Under the pieces are notes generated by a model. It was not told the DNA's origin, did no database searches, and saw only the letters and a program-made list of their open reading frames with translations. From positions 1,488,001-1,552,000 of the forward strand of contig NZ_RJKQ01000001.1 in NCBI RefSeq assembly GCF_003751845.1: a stretch of 64,000 nt of DNA, written 5' to 3'. A program made the translations under genes and the position numbers. Below are positions 11,094 through 21,415 of the stretch, piece by piece. Position 1 is the first letter of the stretch, and each line of letters opens with the position of its first letter. The stretch is from Enterobacter sp. BIGb0383. Lineage in GTDB: Bacteria; Pseudomonadota; Gammaproteobacteria; Enterobacterales; Enterobacteriaceae.

Positions 11094-11118
11094 AAAAAAG
11101 CCCCGCTAATGCGGGGCT
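11094..11118 (-). terminator. Terminator after hxpA
   Basis: A perfect 8-bp stem AGCCCCGC/GCGGGGCT (11099-11106 with 11111-11118) with a TAAT/ATTA loop is followed, on the minus strand, by a run of T. It lies 12 bp past the hxpA stop and upstream of yfbS, separating the two genes. Confidence 0.88.
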
Positions 11119-11129
11119 AAATCATGAGA

Positions 11130-11795
11130 TCAGACCGTTGCCTCAACGACCACGTCGCCGCTGCCGTCCGGCCGCTTGTGGATCGTCAGCTGCGTCAGAG
11201 AACGCAGCGCGAAATCCACGCCCGCCAGCCGCGAGGCTTCATCGGGTGCATTGACCGCAATCATATGGCACTTCGCCGCCAGACCAGCGAGTACGCCAGC
11301 CGTCGCATCCTCAACTACCGCGCACGCCTCCGGTGCCAGCCCCAGCAGTTCGGCACCTAACAGGTAAGCGTCAGGTTCCGGCTTGCCGCGCTTCACCTGC
11401 TCCGCTGTCACAAAGACCTCGGGCAGCGGCAAACCCGCCGCCTGATGACGAGCGTGGGCAATCGGCACAGAGCCGGAGGTCACAATCGCCCAGGGGATCC
11501 CTTCCTTGTTAAGCTGATTCAGCAGCTCAACCGCACCGGGCAGCGCCACCACGCCATCGGTATCTTCAGCTTCGATTTTCTCAAGGCGCGTAAACTCAGC
11601 GGCGATCTCCTCTTCAGAGCGGCCGGGCATAAAGTGACGCAAAGAGGTAATCGCCTGCTTACCGTGGATAAAATCGAGTACCTCCTGGCGGGCGATACCA
11701 AAGCGATCGGCCCAGTTGCTCCAGGCGCGTTCAACAGCCGGAAGCGAATCCACCAGAGTACCGTCGAGATCGAACAGGAAACCTTTACACTGCAC
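11130..11795 (-). CDS. hxpA: Hexitol/sugar phosphatase HxpA (YfbT), HAD superfamily
   Basis: This is a haloacid dehalogenase-type sugar phosphatase. Motif I is FDLDGTLVDS (nucleophile and acid/base aspartates), motif II is VTSGS, and the late motifs are KRGKPEPDAYL and VVEDATAGV. The E. coli homologue dephosphorylates sugar phosphates. I chose the GTG at 11795 (VQCKGFLFDLDG, 221 aa) because it aligns with the E. coli MRCKAFLFDLDG start and has AAGGAG six bases upstream. The frame is open 24 codons further. The gene begins 10 bp after yfbU and may be cotranscribed with it. Confidence 0.92.
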   Translation of the reverse strand: MQCKGFLFDLDGTLVDSLPAVERAWSNWADRFGIARQEVLDFIHGKQAITSLRHFMPGRSEEEIAAEFTRLEKIEAEDTDGVVALPGAVELLNQLNKEGIPWAIVTSGSVPIAHARHQAAGLPLPEVFVTAEQVKRGKPEPDAYLLGAELLGLAPEACAVVEDATAGVLAGLAAKCHMIAVNAPDEASRLAGVDFALRSLTQLTIHKRPDGSGDVVVEATV

Positions 11796-11805
11796 AAGCC
11801 GCTCC

Positions 11806-12361
<556 letters not shown>

Positions 12362-12388
12362 TGTTTTATCTTCGGATTCCCTGATCTA

Positions 12389-12844
12389 TTACAAATCATC
12401 AAGGAAAGTTTTATCCAGCTGTTTAAAGGCGCGCTTAAGCGTGTCAGCCAGCGCCTGGTAGTCAGGTTTGCCTTCAACGGGTGCCAGTGCCTGTCCGGCC
12501 TCCTGTAACTTATCCCGGACGTCATAAAACCAGCTCAATATGGTCGGCGGCAACGGCGTCACCGAGCGCTTGCCCAGCCACCACAGTCCCTGCAGCGGCA
12601 GGCTCAGCGCGAACAGCGCCGTAGCAACCGCAGGCCCAAGCTGTCCACCGAGGGCGATTTGCCAGCACAGGGTAAAGACCGCGACGGGCGGCATAAAACG
12701 GATAGCATAGCGGGTGGCGCGAATAACGCGGTTTTCGACAAAAACCGGCGCAAGGCTTTTTTCCATCGGCCAGCTTTTGGCGTAATGCTGTCCCCGGCGA
12801 AACAGGCTAAAAAACGTAACCGGGCGATTCTCAGGCGTCGACAT
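12389..12844 (-). CDS. yfbV: UPF0208 membrane protein YfbV (terminus macrodomain insulation)
   Basis: YfbV is a 151-residue inner-membrane protein of the UPF0208 family. In E. coli it limits spreading of MatP constraint outside the Ter macrodomain. Two hydrophobic segments (about residues 43-62 and 68-90) are visible, with a soluble C-terminus ending KTFLDDL. Its divergent position next to ackA is conserved in enterobacteria. Confidence 0.94.
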   Translation of the reverse strand: MSTPENRPVTFFSLFRRGQHYAKSWPMEKSLAPVFVENRVIRATRYAIRFMPPVAVFTLCWQIALGGQLGPAVATALFALSLPLQGLWWLGKRSVTPLPPTILSWFYDVRDKLQEAGQALAPVEGKPDYQALADTLKRAFKQLDKTFLDDL

Positions 12845-13182
12845 GGCGCTACCTCAACTTCACATATAAAAATTAAAAAAATTGTGCAAAACAACAACTC
12901 TGACCGTCAACGTTCAAAACATTTTGTCATCGCTACCTACAATCAGGTATCCTGTGCGGGCCTGAAAAAGGCTGAGTATAAGATCGTGTTCCCGTCAAAC
13001 TTTTGCATAGTATGCCACTGGGTGGAACTTGCGCAAAAGGGGTAAAACACCATCACTTTTCTTTCATTGTGGCAAAAAACATAACTGGCCATGATGTTAA
13101 TCATAAATGTCAGCGTCTTCATGCGCTACGCTGAAAGACTCACTGACTTTTTTTTAGCCACGTATCATAAATAGGTACTTCC
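12845..13182. promoter_or_regulatory. yfbV-ackA divergent intergenic region
   Basis: This 338-bp non-coding region separates the divergent yfbV and ackA genes and should contain their promoters. The sequence is AT-rich near yfbV. I could not place individual factor sites with confidence, and the open frames in it have no coding support. Confidence 0.5.
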
Positions 13183-14385
13183 ATGTCGAGTAAGCTAGTA
13201 CTGGTTCTGAACTGCGGTAGCTCATCACTGAAATTCGCCATCATCGATGCCGTGAACGGTGATGAATACATCTCTGGTTTAGCCGAATGTTTCAATCTTC
13301 CTGAAGCACGCATCAAGTGGAAAATGGACGGCGGTAAACAAGAAGCGGAATTAGGCGCCGGCGCCGCTCACAGTGAAGCGCTGAACTTCATCGTTAACAC
13401 TATTCTGGCACAAAAACCAGAACTGTCTGCACAGCTGACCGCAATCGGTCACCGTATCGTGCACGGCGGCGAGAAGTATACTAAGTCCGTTATTATCGAT
13501 GAAACCGTTATTCAGGGCATCAAAGATGCAGCCTCTTTCGCACCGCTGCACAACCCGGCTCACCTGATCGGTATCGCTGAAGCGCTGAAATCCTTCCCGC
13601 AGCTGAAAGACAAAAACGTGGCCGTATTCGACACCGCGTTCCATCAGACCATGCCGGAAGAGTCCTACCTGTACGCCCTGCCGTACAAACTGTACAAAGA
13701 GCACGGCGTGCGCCGCTACGGCTTCCACGGCACCAGTCACTACTATGTGACTCAGGAAGCCGCAAAAATGCTGAACAAGCCGGTTTCCGAGCTGAACATC
13801 ATTACCTGCCACCTGGGCAACGGCGGTTCCGTATCCGCTATCCGTAACGGTGAGTGTGTTGATACTTCTATGGGTCTGACCCCGCTGGAAGGTCTGGTAA
13901 TGGGCACCCGTACCGGTGACATCGACCCGGCGATCATCTTCTTCCTGCACGACACCCTGGGCATGAGCGTTGCTGATATCAACACCATGCTGACCAAAGA
14001 GTCCGGCCTGCAGGGTCTGACCGAAGTCACCAGCGACTGCCGTTATGTTGAAGACAACTACCAGGAAAAAGCGGACGCTAAACGTGCAATGGACGTTTAC
14101 TGCCACCGCCTGGCCAAATACATCGGTTCCTACACTGCGCTGATGGAAGGCCGTCTGGACGGTATCGTCTTCACCGGTGGTATCGGTGAGAACGCTGCAA
14201 TGGTGCGTGAACTCTCCCTGGGTAAACTGGGCGTTCTGGGCTTCGACGTTGATCACGAGCGTAACCTGGCTGCCCGTTTCGGCAAGTCTGGCTTCATCAA
14301 CAAAGAAGGCACCACCCCGGCAGTGGTTATCCCGACCAACGAAGAACTGGTCATCGCACAAGACGCCAGCCGTCTGACCGCCTGA
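13183..14385 (+). CDS. ackA: Acetate kinase AckA
   Basis: AckA (400 aa, the same as E. coli) interconverts acetate plus ATP with acetyl phosphate plus ADP. The ASKHA-fold signatures are visible: [13 protein letters not shown] at the N-terminus, [12 protein letters not shown] (about residues 176-187), [14 protein letters not shown] and [10 protein letters not shown]. Codon use is strongly biased to highly expressed codons. It is followed by a hairpin (14391-14414) and then pta, with which it forms the acetate overflow pathway. Confidence 0.98.
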   Translation: MSSKLVLVLNCGSSSLKFAIIDAVNGDEYISGLAECFNLPEARIKWKMDGGKQEAELGAGAAHSEALNFIVNTILAQKPELSAQLTAIGHRIVHGGEKYTKSVIIDETVIQGIKDAASFAPLHNPAHLIGIAEALKSFPQLKDKNVAVFDTAFHQTMPEESYLYALPYKLYKEHGVRRYGFHGTSHYYVTQEAAKMLNKPVSELNIITCHLGNGGSVSAIRNGECVDTSMGLTPLEGLVMGTRTGDIDPAIIFFLHDTLGMSVADINTMLTKESGLQGLTEVTSDCRYVEDNYQEKADAKRAMDVYCHRLAKYIGSYTALMEGRLDGIVFTGGIGENAAMVRELSLGKLGVLGFDVDHERNLAARFGKSGFINKEGTTPAVVIPTNEELVIAQDASRLTA

Positions 14386-14390
14386 TTTCA

Positions 14391-14421
14391 CACCGCCAGC
14401 CAATGCTGGCGGTGCTGTTTT
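14391..14421 (+). terminator. Intercistronic hairpin between ackA and pta
   Basis: A perfect 10-bp stem, CACCGCCAGC/GCTGGCGGTG (14391-14400 with 14405-14414), has a CAAT loop and is followed by CTGTTTTG. The weak T-run suggests partial termination or mRNA processing that would lower pta relative to ackA. The attenuating role is inference. Confidence 0.65.
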
Positions 14422-14463
14422 GTAACCCGCCTGAATCTGGCGGTAGCCAAAAGAGGATAAACC

Positions 14464-16608
14464 GTGTCCCGTATTATTATGCTGATCCCTACCGGAACCA
14501 GCGTCGGCCTGACCAGCGTCAGCCTCGGCGTGATCCGTGCTATGGAGCGCAAAGGCGTTCGTCTGAGCGTCTTTAAACCTATCGCCCAGCCGCGTACCGG
14601 TGGCGATACACCAGACCAGACCACCGCGATCGTGCGTGCAAACACCACGCTGCCAGCGGCTGAACCGCTGAACATGAGCCACGTTGAGTCTCTGCTCTCC
14701 AGCAACCAGAAAGACGTGCTGATGGAAGAGATCATCGCCCGTTACCACGAAAGCAGCAAAGACGCTGAAGTGGTGCTGGTTGAAGGCCTGGTCCCGACCC
14801 GTAAACACCAGTTTGCCCAGTCGCTGAACTATGAGATTGCCAAAACGCTGAACGCAGAAATCGTGTTCGTGATGTCCCAGGGTACCGATACCCAGGAACA
14901 GCTGAAAGAGCGTATTGAGCTGACCCGCAGCAGCTTCGGCGGCGCGAAAAATGCCAGCATCACCGGCGTTATCGTGAACAAACTGAACGCTCCGGTTGAC
15001 GAGCAGGGCCGTACTCGCCCTGACCTGTCCGAGATCTTCGACGACTCGTCTAAAGCGAAAGTTGTTCATGTTGATGCAGCACAGCTGCAGGCCTCCAGCC
15101 CGCTGCCGGTGCTGGGCGCAGTGCCGTGGAGCTTTGACCTGATCGCCACCCGTGCGATTGATATGGCTCGCCATCTGAACGCGACCGTGATTAACGAAGG
15201 CGATATCAATACCCGCCGCGTGAAATCCGTGACCTTCTGTGCGCGCAGCATCCCGCACATGCTGGAACACTTCCGTCCGGGCTCACTGCTGGTGACCTCT
15301 GCCGACCGTCCTGACGTGCTGGTTGCCGCTTGCCTGGCCGCCATGAACGGCGTGGAAATCGGTGCGATCCTGCTGACCGGCGGTTACGAAATGGACGAGC
15401 GCATTGCCAAACTCTGCGAACGTGCTTTCGCCACCGGCCTGCCGCTGTTTATGGTTGACACCAACACCTGGCAGACCTCTCTGAGCCTGCAGAGCTTCAA
15501 CCTGGAAGTCCCGGTTGACGATCACGAGCGTATCGAGAAAGTTCAGGAATACGTCGCCAGCTACATCAACGCCGACTGGATCGAGTCTCTGACCGCGACC
15601 TCCGAGCGTAGCCGTCGTCTCTCTCCGCCAGCCTTCCGCTACCAGCTCACCGAGCTGGCGCGCAAAGCGGGCAAACGCGTTGTGCTGCCGGAAGGCGACG
15701 AGCCGCGTACCGTTAAAGCCGCCGCTATCTGTGCCGCTCGCGGTATCGCGACCTGTGTGCTGCTGGGTAACCCGGATGAGATCAACCGCGTTGCTGCGGC
15801 TCAGGGCGTTGAACTGGGCGCCGGTATCGAAATCGTCGACCCGGAAGTGGTTCGCGAGAGCTATATCGCTCGTCTGGTTGAGCTGCGTAAGAGCAAAGGC
15901 ATGACCGAAGCCGTTGCCCGCGAGCAGCTGGAAGACAACGTTGTGCTGGGCACGCTGATGCTTGAGCAGGACGAAGTTGACGGCCTGGTTTCCGGCGCGG
16001 TTCACACCACTGCCAACACCATCCGTCCGCCGCTGCAGCTGATCAAAACCGCACCGGGCAGCTCGCTGGTGTCTTCCGTGTTCTTCATGCTGCTGCCAGA
16101 ACAGGTTTACGTTTACGGTGACTGTGCGATTAACCCGGACCCGACCGCAGAACAGCTGGCTGAGATCGCAATCCAGTCCGCCGATTCCGCTATCGCCTTC
16201 GGTATCGAACCGCGCGTGGCTATGCTCTCCTACTCTACCGGTAACTCCGGTGCAGGTAGCGACGTAGAGAAAGTTCGCGAAGCAACCCGTCTGGCGCAGG
16301 AAAAACGTCCTGACCTGATGATCGACGGCCCGCTGCAGTACGATGCGGCCGTTATGGCTGACGTAGCAAAATCCAAAGCACCGAACTCGCCGGTTGCAGG
16401 TCGCGCTACCGTGTTCATCTTCCCGGATCTGAACACCGGTAACACCACCTACAAAGCGGTACAGCGTTCTGCCGACCTGATCTCCATCGGGCCGATGCTG
16501 CAGGGTATGCGCAAGCCGGTTAACGACCTGTCCCGTGGCGCGCTGGTTGACGATATCGTCTACACCATCGCACTGACCGCGATTCAGTCGTCTCAGCAAC
16601 AGCAGTAA
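14464..16608 (+). CDS. pta: Phosphate acetyltransferase Pta
   Basis: Pta converts acetyl-CoA and phosphate to acetyl phosphate and CoA. This is the long, 714-residue class I enzyme: an N-terminal P-loop/BioD-like domain ([13 protein letters not shown]), a central DRTGG domain and the catalytic PTA_PTB domain (about 390-714, starting [22 protein letters not shown]). Translation starts at a GTG (14464) behind AAGAGGATAA. It is coupled to ackA, and the pair drains acetyl-CoA to acetate. Confidence 0.98.
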   Translation: MSRIIMLIPTGTSVGLTSVSLGVIRAMERKGVRLSVFKPIAQPRTGGDTPDQTTAIVRANTTLPAAEPLNMSHVESLLSSNQKDVLMEEIIARYHESSKDAEVVLVEGLVPTRKHQFAQSLNYEIAKTLNAEIVFVMSQGTDTQEQLKERIELTRSSFGGAKNASITGVIVNKLNAPVDEQGRTRPDLSEIFDDSSKAKVVHVDAAQLQASSPLPVLGAVPWSFDLIATRAIDMARHLNATVINEGDINTRRVKSVTFCARSIPHMLEHFRPGSLLVTSADRPDVLVAACLAAMNGVEIGAILLTGGYEMDERIAKLCERAFATGLPLFMVDTNTWQTSLSLQSFNLEVPVDDHERIEKVQEYVASYINADWIESLTATSERSRRLSPPAFRYQLTELARKAGKRVVLPEGDEPRTVKAAAICAARGIATCVLLGNPDEINRVAAAQGVELGAGIEIVDPEVVRESYIARLVELRKSKGMTEAVAREQLEDNVVLGTLMLEQDEVDGLVSGAVHTTANTIRPPLQLIKTAPGSSLVSSVFFMLLPEQVYVYGDCAINPDPTAEQLAEIAIQSADSAIAFGIEPRVAMLSYSTGNSGAGSDVEKVREATRLAQEKRPDLMIDGPLQYDAAVMADVAKSKAPNSPVAGRATVFIFPDLNTGNTTYKAVQRSADLISIGPMLQGMRKPVNDLSRGALVDDIVYTIALTAIQSSQQQQ

Positions 16609-16629
16609 TTGCTGTCGGCTGTAGAATGA

Positions 16630-16654
16630 AGCCCCTTCACAGGGGCTTTTTTTA
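16630..16654 (+). terminator. Terminator after pta
   Basis: The stem AGCCCC/GGGGCT (16630-16635 with 16642-16647) has a 6-nt loop and is followed by TTTTTTTA. It ends the ackA-pta unit, facing the convergent metallopeptidase/VWA gene that stops at 16660. Confidence 0.9.
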
Positions 16655-16659
16655 TGGGG

Positions 16660-18459
16660 TTAGCTCAGCGTGAAGACCGCACCACGAGGTACAAAAGGCA
16701 GACTACGCCCCTGAGGCAGAAGCCATGCGTGTTCCATCGACACCAGCACTTTATCTTCGCAGTAGCCGTCGGTGATGATTAAGACCGGCCCGTTACGCGG
16801 GAAATCCCCCTTCAGCGCCAGCTGATTCAGCAGCTCGACGCCCGGCTGCAAAATCGTGCCGCCGCGTCCCTGCAGCGTGAAATTATCCAGCAACTGCTCC
16901 GGCATCACCCAGCCGCGATCGTAGGCTTTCGCATCGCAGCAGATAAAGCGCACGGCAAACACCTCTCTGGCAAGGGAATAGCTGGCAATAGCGCCCAGTG
17001 CTTTCCCGAGCAGGTGCGGATCCATTGAACCGGACGTATCCAGAATGACGCCGAATACCCGGGAGCTGCGCTCCTCTTCGGGCGGTTTTATCGTTGCCGG
17101 ACGCGGAATATCGGGCGTTGCGCTCTGCCGACGAGAAGGCCGGGCCCAGGAGCGGCGCATTTCTGGCAGCGGGAAGTGCTCATCGAACCATTCGGCCAGA
17201 CGCACGTCCCAGGGAACCGGTGGCTGCGCCAGGCTGCGGATCTCCTCAATCAGCCCCGCCGGAAGCGTGCCACGCCCGGTGCCGTACAGGCATCGGTCCA
17301 TTCCCTGATACAGCGCCCGCCGACAGTACGCCTCGGCATCGGTAAAGCCCGCGTCGCTGTCGGTGCCGATAATATCCCCGCCCGCCCGGCCGCGCAGGGT
17401 AATCAGCTTGCGCGCCTGCCGCATATTCTGCGCCAGGCTATCGTAGATCTCCTCCGCCGACATCCCGGAGAATTTGGCATCGTACAGCATGCCAATGGAG
17501 GGCGGTGTCCCAATCTGCATCTCCACCAGCCAGTCGTTAATAATAAAATCGCAGGCTACGTTCCACAGTTCGGCATCCCGGCCCCGACGACGGGACGCGT
17601 GATTCAACCCGGCGTGTAGCAGCTCATGGGCGAAAACAAAGATCATCTCCGGCATTTTCAGCCCGGCCTGCGGGTTGATCCAGATTTTACCGATCCCGAC
17701 GTCAATCGCGGCCACGGCGATATCGTACTGGCTACAGAGCTGGGCGTTCTCTTCGATATCAAAACTGGCCGCCAGCGCGCCCAGCAGCGGGTAGCTGGTC
17801 ATAATTTGCCGACGGGCTTTTTGTGCCAGCGTCAGCTTAAAGCCTTCCGGGGTGGCGGATTCGTAACCGCCCACCTTCTCAAGCGCGAGGCTGACGCTGT
17901 TGCTCAGACCATCGGCCAGCAGGGTTTTCCAGTCGGTCGTGTGCTGGCGATACCTCTCAACCTGGTTAACATGAAAGCCGCTTTCCGCCCCACCGCAGTA
18001 GCGGGAATGCCACTGCCAGAGCAGCTCAGATACCCCTTCCGCGCTGAGCTGGCGGAATATCGCCTCGGGATCGCCCGGACCTTCGAGGAAGGGAAAGGAC
18101 TGTAGCTCATCGGGCAGAGGGCCGATTTTCAGCTCCTCACAAAAACGCACCATCGCCAGCAGGACCGACAGCTGCCGTACCGTCGGCGCCTGCGCATCGA
18201 TCAACCCGAATCCCAGCGCCGACAGCGCCTGGGCAATCATCCTCGCCCACTGCTCCGGGGTGGCATGACGCTTTGCGTTTAGCCACAGGTAGCCGTCGTT
18301 GCCGATGGAGAGCCAGCTTTTCGACGAAAGGCGATCGTGATTGTGGTCGATTCGCTCGTAAACGTGGGACCACATCGGGGCAAACAGCGGGTGCTGACGG
18401 ATAATGGCGATCCCTGCCTGGCAGGCTTCCAGCGCCGGATTACGACCGGGTTTCCTCAT
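16660..18459 (-). CDS. Putative metallopeptidase/VWA protein (DUF2201 family), partner of MoxR ATPase
   Basis: This 599-residue cytosolic protein combines a zincin-like metallopeptidase domain with a C-terminal von Willebrand A-like domain. The HExxH motif is FAHELLHAGLNH at about residues 273-284. The MIDAS-like DTSGSM lies at about 475, preceded by a Pro/Arg-rich linker (about 440-465). The ATG overlaps the stop of the upstream MoxR gene in ATGA, so the two are translationally coupled. MoxR/VWA pairs usually act as chaperone-like remodellers or metal-insertion machines, but the target here is unknown. The pair is absent at this position in E. coli K-12 and is distinct in sequence from RavA-ViaA. 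Confidence 0.8.
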   Translation of the reverse strand: MRKPGRNPALEACQAGIAIIRQHPLFAPMWSHVYERIDHNHDRLSSKSWLSIGNDGYLWLNAKRHATPEQWARMIAQALSALGFGLIDAQAPTVRQLSVLLAMVRFCEELKIGPLPDELQSFPFLEGPGDPEAIFRQLSAEGVSELLWQWHSRYCGGAESGFHVNQVERYRQHTTDWKTLLADGLSNSVSLALEKVGGYESATPEGFKLTLAQKARRQIMTSYPLLGALAASFDIEENAQLCSQYDIAVAAIDVGIGKIWINPQAGLKMPEMIFVFAHELLHAGLNHASRRRGRDAELWNVACDFIINDWLVEMQIGTPPSIGMLYDAKFSGMSAEEIYDSLAQNMRQARKLITLRGRAGGDIIGTDSDAGFTDAEAYCRRALYQGMDRCLYGTGRGTLPAGLIEEIRSLAQPPVPWDVRLAEWFDEHFPLPEMRRSWARPSRRQSATPDIPRPATIKPPEEERSSRVFGVILDTSGSMDPHLLGKALGAIASYSLAREVFAVRFICCDAKAYDRGWVMPEQLLDNFTLQGRGGTILQPGVELLNQLALKGDFPRNGPVLIITDGYCEDKVLVSMEHAWLLPQGRSLPFVPRGAVFTLS

Positions 18460-19514
18460 GCGCGGTTGGCCAGGCGCGGCAGGTCACGCGCCACCTCAAG
18501 CAGGAACCACGCGGGCAGCTTACGGCCGTGATCGTCCTCGCTCATTACCGACTGGGCAATTTCAACGCTGATACGCGCCAGGGTTTTCAGGCAGTCTTTT
18601 GCCTGCAGCGCCATACGCTTGTGCTCCGCACGCAGTGATTGCTCATCGGCAGGCAGCTCTTTATAAATCCAGGTACGGAATGACTGGGCCAGGAAGTAAA
18701 GCACGTCGCGGTCGGCGGGATCGTCTGGCCACGCCGCATCGCCTTTAAGAATGGCGGTCACGGTATGCTTCTGGCGGATCTGCTTAACAAAGCCTTTAAA
18801 GCTGCCCGCGTGGGCAGGAGAGAGCAGGCCATAAATCAACGCTTCCAGCATCTCATCGGGGATATTCTCGCCAAATGAGAGCAGCGCATCTGACAGCATG
18901 TGCCAGCTGCGCGGCGTGGAGAAAGGCTCTTCATGCTTGGGCGGCTCATTCCACAGCTGGTCAGGGCGCATCTGGATATACTCCACCACCCAGGGATGGA
19001 TCCCGGCCTGGTTGATAGCCCAGTGCAGCCACTGGCGGTGATCCGCCCGCAGATGGATATGCACCATGCGGTTAATCAGCGCGGAAGGCATCGGCTTCAC
19101 TATCGCCGCGTCTTTCGCCCGGTTACCCGCACCAATCACTATCGTCCCTTCCGGCAGGCGGTACTCGCCGACACGCTTTTCCAGGATCAGGGAGTAGAAG
19201 GCTTTCTGGATCTCATGGGAGGAGGCATTAAGCTCATCGAGGAACAGGACGAACGGCTGCTTGCGTACGATACTGGCGGGAGGGAAAAAGCGGGAGCACT
19301 CGCCGTCAATCTGCGGGATCCCCAGTAAATCTTCCGGCGCAAGCTGGCTTCCCAGCAGCGACACGCACTCCATACCCACTTCTTCGGCGAAGCGCTGGAC
19401 TAGCGCGCTTTTGCCGATCCCCGGCGCGCCCCACATAAAGACCGGTCGCGTGGTGGCAACGTTTAATAAAAACTCGAAGCTTTGATCGGGTGTTAACTGA
19501 ATAGCTGAAAGCAT
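18456..19514 (-). CDS. MoxR-family AAA+ ATPase
   Basis: This 352-residue AAA+ protein has Walker A GAPGIGKSALVQ (about residues 29-40), Walker B FVLFLDELNASS (about 87-98) and a sensor/arginine region GNRAKDAAIVKPMPSALINR. The C-terminal lid follows from about 200. I chose the ATG at 19514 (MLSAIQLTPDQ) because it has AAGGAA eight bases upstream; an ATG seven codons earlier is possible. The gene directly precedes and overlaps the metallopeptidase/VWA partner, the classical MoxR-VWA arrangement. Substrate and phenotype are unknown. Confidence 0.85.
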   Translation of the reverse strand: MLSAIQLTPDQSFEFLLNVATTRPVFMWGAPGIGKSALVQRFAEEVGMECVSLLGSQLAPEDLLGIPQIDGECSRFFPPASIVRKQPFVLFLDELNASSHEIQKAFYSLILEKRVGEYRLPEGTIVIGAGNRAKDAAIVKPMPSALINRMVHIHLRADHRQWLHWAINQAGIHPWVVEYIQMRPDQLWNEPPKHEEPFSTPRSWHMLSDALLSFGENIPDEMLEALIYGLLSPAHAGSFKGFVKQIRQKHTVTAILKGDAAWPDDPADRDVLYFLAQSFRTWIYKELPADEQSLRAEHKRMALQAKDCLKTLARISVEIAQSVMSEDDHGRKLPAWFLLEVARDLPRLANRA

Positions 19515-19635
19515 GCAGGCATTCCTTTTTCGCATTGCTCAAATAAATCGCAACGTTGCAGACTACCACAAATCATTTTTGGTAAAACCCGCGATTTCTT
19601 ATAGTGCGGCCGACCTCCCTGTCGGCATGAAAACC

Positions 19636-20589
19636 TTACAGCAGCTCCCGCGCCGCCTTCACAATCTCGTCCGCCGTCAGGCCATACTCCTGCTGGAGGA
19701 AGTCCTGGGTGCCGACCTGGCCGTAGCGCTCCTTCACGCCGACGCGGCGCATCGGCACCGGGCAGGTTTCCACCAGCACCTCCGCTACCGCCGAGCCCAG
19801 GCCGTTGTGAATGCTGTGATTCTCGCAGGTGACGATGCGCCCGGTTTTCTCGGCGTAGTTGGTTACCAGCATCCGGTCGATAGGCTTAAGGGTAAACATA
19901 TCGATGACCGCCGCGCTGATACCTTCGCGCGCCAGGCGACGCGCCGCCTCCAGCGCTTCTGCGACCATAATACCGTTGGCGATCAGCGTAATGTCCTCCC
20001 CTTCGCGCAGGACGTTGCCTTTGCCAATGGTAAAGGTCGAGCCGGGCTGATAGACGGTCGCCGCCTGTTTGCGGATGGTGCGGATCCAGTAGAAGCCTTC
20101 GAGGGTCATCATCTGACGCAGAATATCCTCAAACATCACCGCATCCGTCACTTCCAGCACCACCGAGTGGGCCAGGCCGCGCACGATGCCCATATCTTCA
20201 AACGACATATGGGTGCCGCCGTTATGGCAGGCCGTGACGCCCGCATCGGAGGCGATAATTTTGACGTTGTTACGCTGATAGTCGAGGGACATAAACAGCT
20301 GGTCAAAGCAGCGACGGCTGGCAAAGGCGGTAAAGGTATGCACAAACGGCTTGCGGCCGGTGAGCGACAGCCCTGCGGCGGTGCCAATCACGTTGGCTTC
20401 CATAATCCCGCAGTTTATCACCGATTCCGGGTATTGGCGCTGGACCCCGTCCATTGCCATCGAGCTCATCAGATCCGCTTCGAGGGCGATAATCTCGCTT
20501 CCGGCGTCAATCTGCTGCGCCACAAAACCGGCGTAGACCTTACGCATTTCGACGGCGTCTTTATCTCCGGCAGGTGCAACGTTAATCAT
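19636..20589 (-). CDS. Transketolase C-terminal subunit (split transketolase)
   Basis: This 317-residue polypeptide corresponds to the pyrimidine-binding plus C-terminal domains of transketolase. The catalytic glutamate that activates thiamine diphosphate lies in CGIMEANVIGTAAGLS (about residues 50-65). The ATG at 20589 has GGAGG six bases upstream and overlaps the stop of the N-terminal subunit by 8 bp. It must pair with the upstream gene to form an active site. It is the last gene of the PTS-transketolase operon, pointing to pentose- or ketose-phosphate processing of the imported sugar. Confidence 0.9.
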   Translation of the reverse strand: MINVAPAGDKDAVEMRKVYAGFVAQQIDAGSEIIALEADLMSSMAMDGVQRQYPESVINCGIMEANVIGTAAGLSLTGRKPFVHTFTAFASRRCFDQLFMSLDYQRNNVKIIASDAGVTACHNGGTHMSFEDMGIVRGLAHSVVLEVTDAVMFEDILRQMMTLEGFYWIRTIRKQAATVYQPGSTFTIGKGNVLREGEDITLIANGIMVAEALEAARRLAREGISAAVIDMFTLKPIDRMLVTNYAEKTGRIVTCENHSIHNGLGSAVAEVLVETCPVPMRRVGVKERYGQVGTQDFLQQEYGLTADEIVKAARELL

Positions 20590-21415
20590 AGGCGGCCTCC
20601 AGCTGGCGGATAGTCTCATTAAGGGCCTGAGTCATCTCATCGGTCAGACGCAGGTGGTGTGAGTTGCTTAAATTTTCCAGGTACGGCACGCCCTGCCCTT
20701 TGATACTGTCGAGGATCACCAGCTTAGGCCGGGCCTGGGCATCGGTGACCGGGGCAGACGCCGCCAGCAGCGCGGCAATATCGTCCCCCTTGACCGTGAC
20801 GACATCGAACCCGAAGGCGCGGAATTTCCCCTCCAGGTCGAAGGCGCAGATGATCTCATCCAGCTCGCCGTCGAGCTGCTGCTTGTTCCAGTCAACGTAG
20901 AGGGTCAGGTTATTCAGCCGGTGGTGGGCGATAAACTGGAAGGCTTCCCAGCACTGGCCCTCGTTCAGCTCGCCGTCGCCGACGATGCAGAAGACCCGGT
21001 TCGGCCGCCCGGCCAGCTTATGGGACAACGCCATCCCACCCGCGATGGAGATCCCCTGGCCCAGCGAGCCGGTGGTAGCATCGACGCCGCGGGTTTTCAG
21101 CCTGTCCGGATGGCTTGGCAGGCGGGTGCCGTTCTGGTTCAGGGTGGCAAGTTCCTCTACCGGGAAATAGCCTTTCAGGGCGAGAATACTGTACAGCGCC
21201 GGACCCGCATGGCCCTTCGACAGGACAAAATTGTCGCGCTGCGGCCAGTCCGGATCTGCCGGGTCGATCCGCATCACCTCTCCGTACAGCACCGCCAGGG
21301 TTTCCACCACCGACATACTGCCGCCGTAGTGGCCGAAGCCCAGGCCTGTGAGCGATTTCAGGGTGGCGACGCGAATATCCCGCGCCAGCCGTGAGAGTTC
21401 GTCGAGTGTAGTCAT
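20582..21415 (-). CDS. Transketolase N-terminal subunit (split transketolase)
   Basis: This 277-residue polypeptide corresponds to the thiamine-diphosphate pyrophosphate-binding half of transketolase. The TPP motif is GDGELNEGQCWEA (about 146-158), ending in the usual N residue region LTLYVDWNKQQ. Substrate-side histidines are seen in GFGHYGGSMS and LSKGHAGPALY. The start ATG overlaps the stop of the IIC gene (ATGA), and the gene overlaps the C-terminal half downstream. It is encoded within the sugar PTS operon, unlike the housekeeping tktA and tktB. Confidence 0.9.
   Translation of the reverse strand: MTTLDELSRLARDIRVATLKSLTGLGFGHYGGSMSVVETLAVLYGEVMRIDPADPDWPQRDNFVLSKGHAGPALYSILALKGYFPVEELATLNQNGTRLPSHPDRLKTRGVDATTGSLGQGISIAGGMALSHKLAGRPNRVFCIVGDGELNEGQCWEAFQFIAHHRLNNLTLYVDWNKQQLDGELDEIICAFDLEGKFRAFGFDVVTVKGDDIAALLAASAPVTDAQARPKLVILDSIKGQGVPYLENLSNSHHLRLTDEMTQALNETIRQLEAAYD

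Noticed and set aside
13351-15270. A 639-codon open frame antisense to ackA-pta
   Set aside because: It lies wholly opposite two strongly conserved, highly expressed genes. High-GC codon bias of the sense strand opens long antisense frames, and the translated sequence has no family resemblance.
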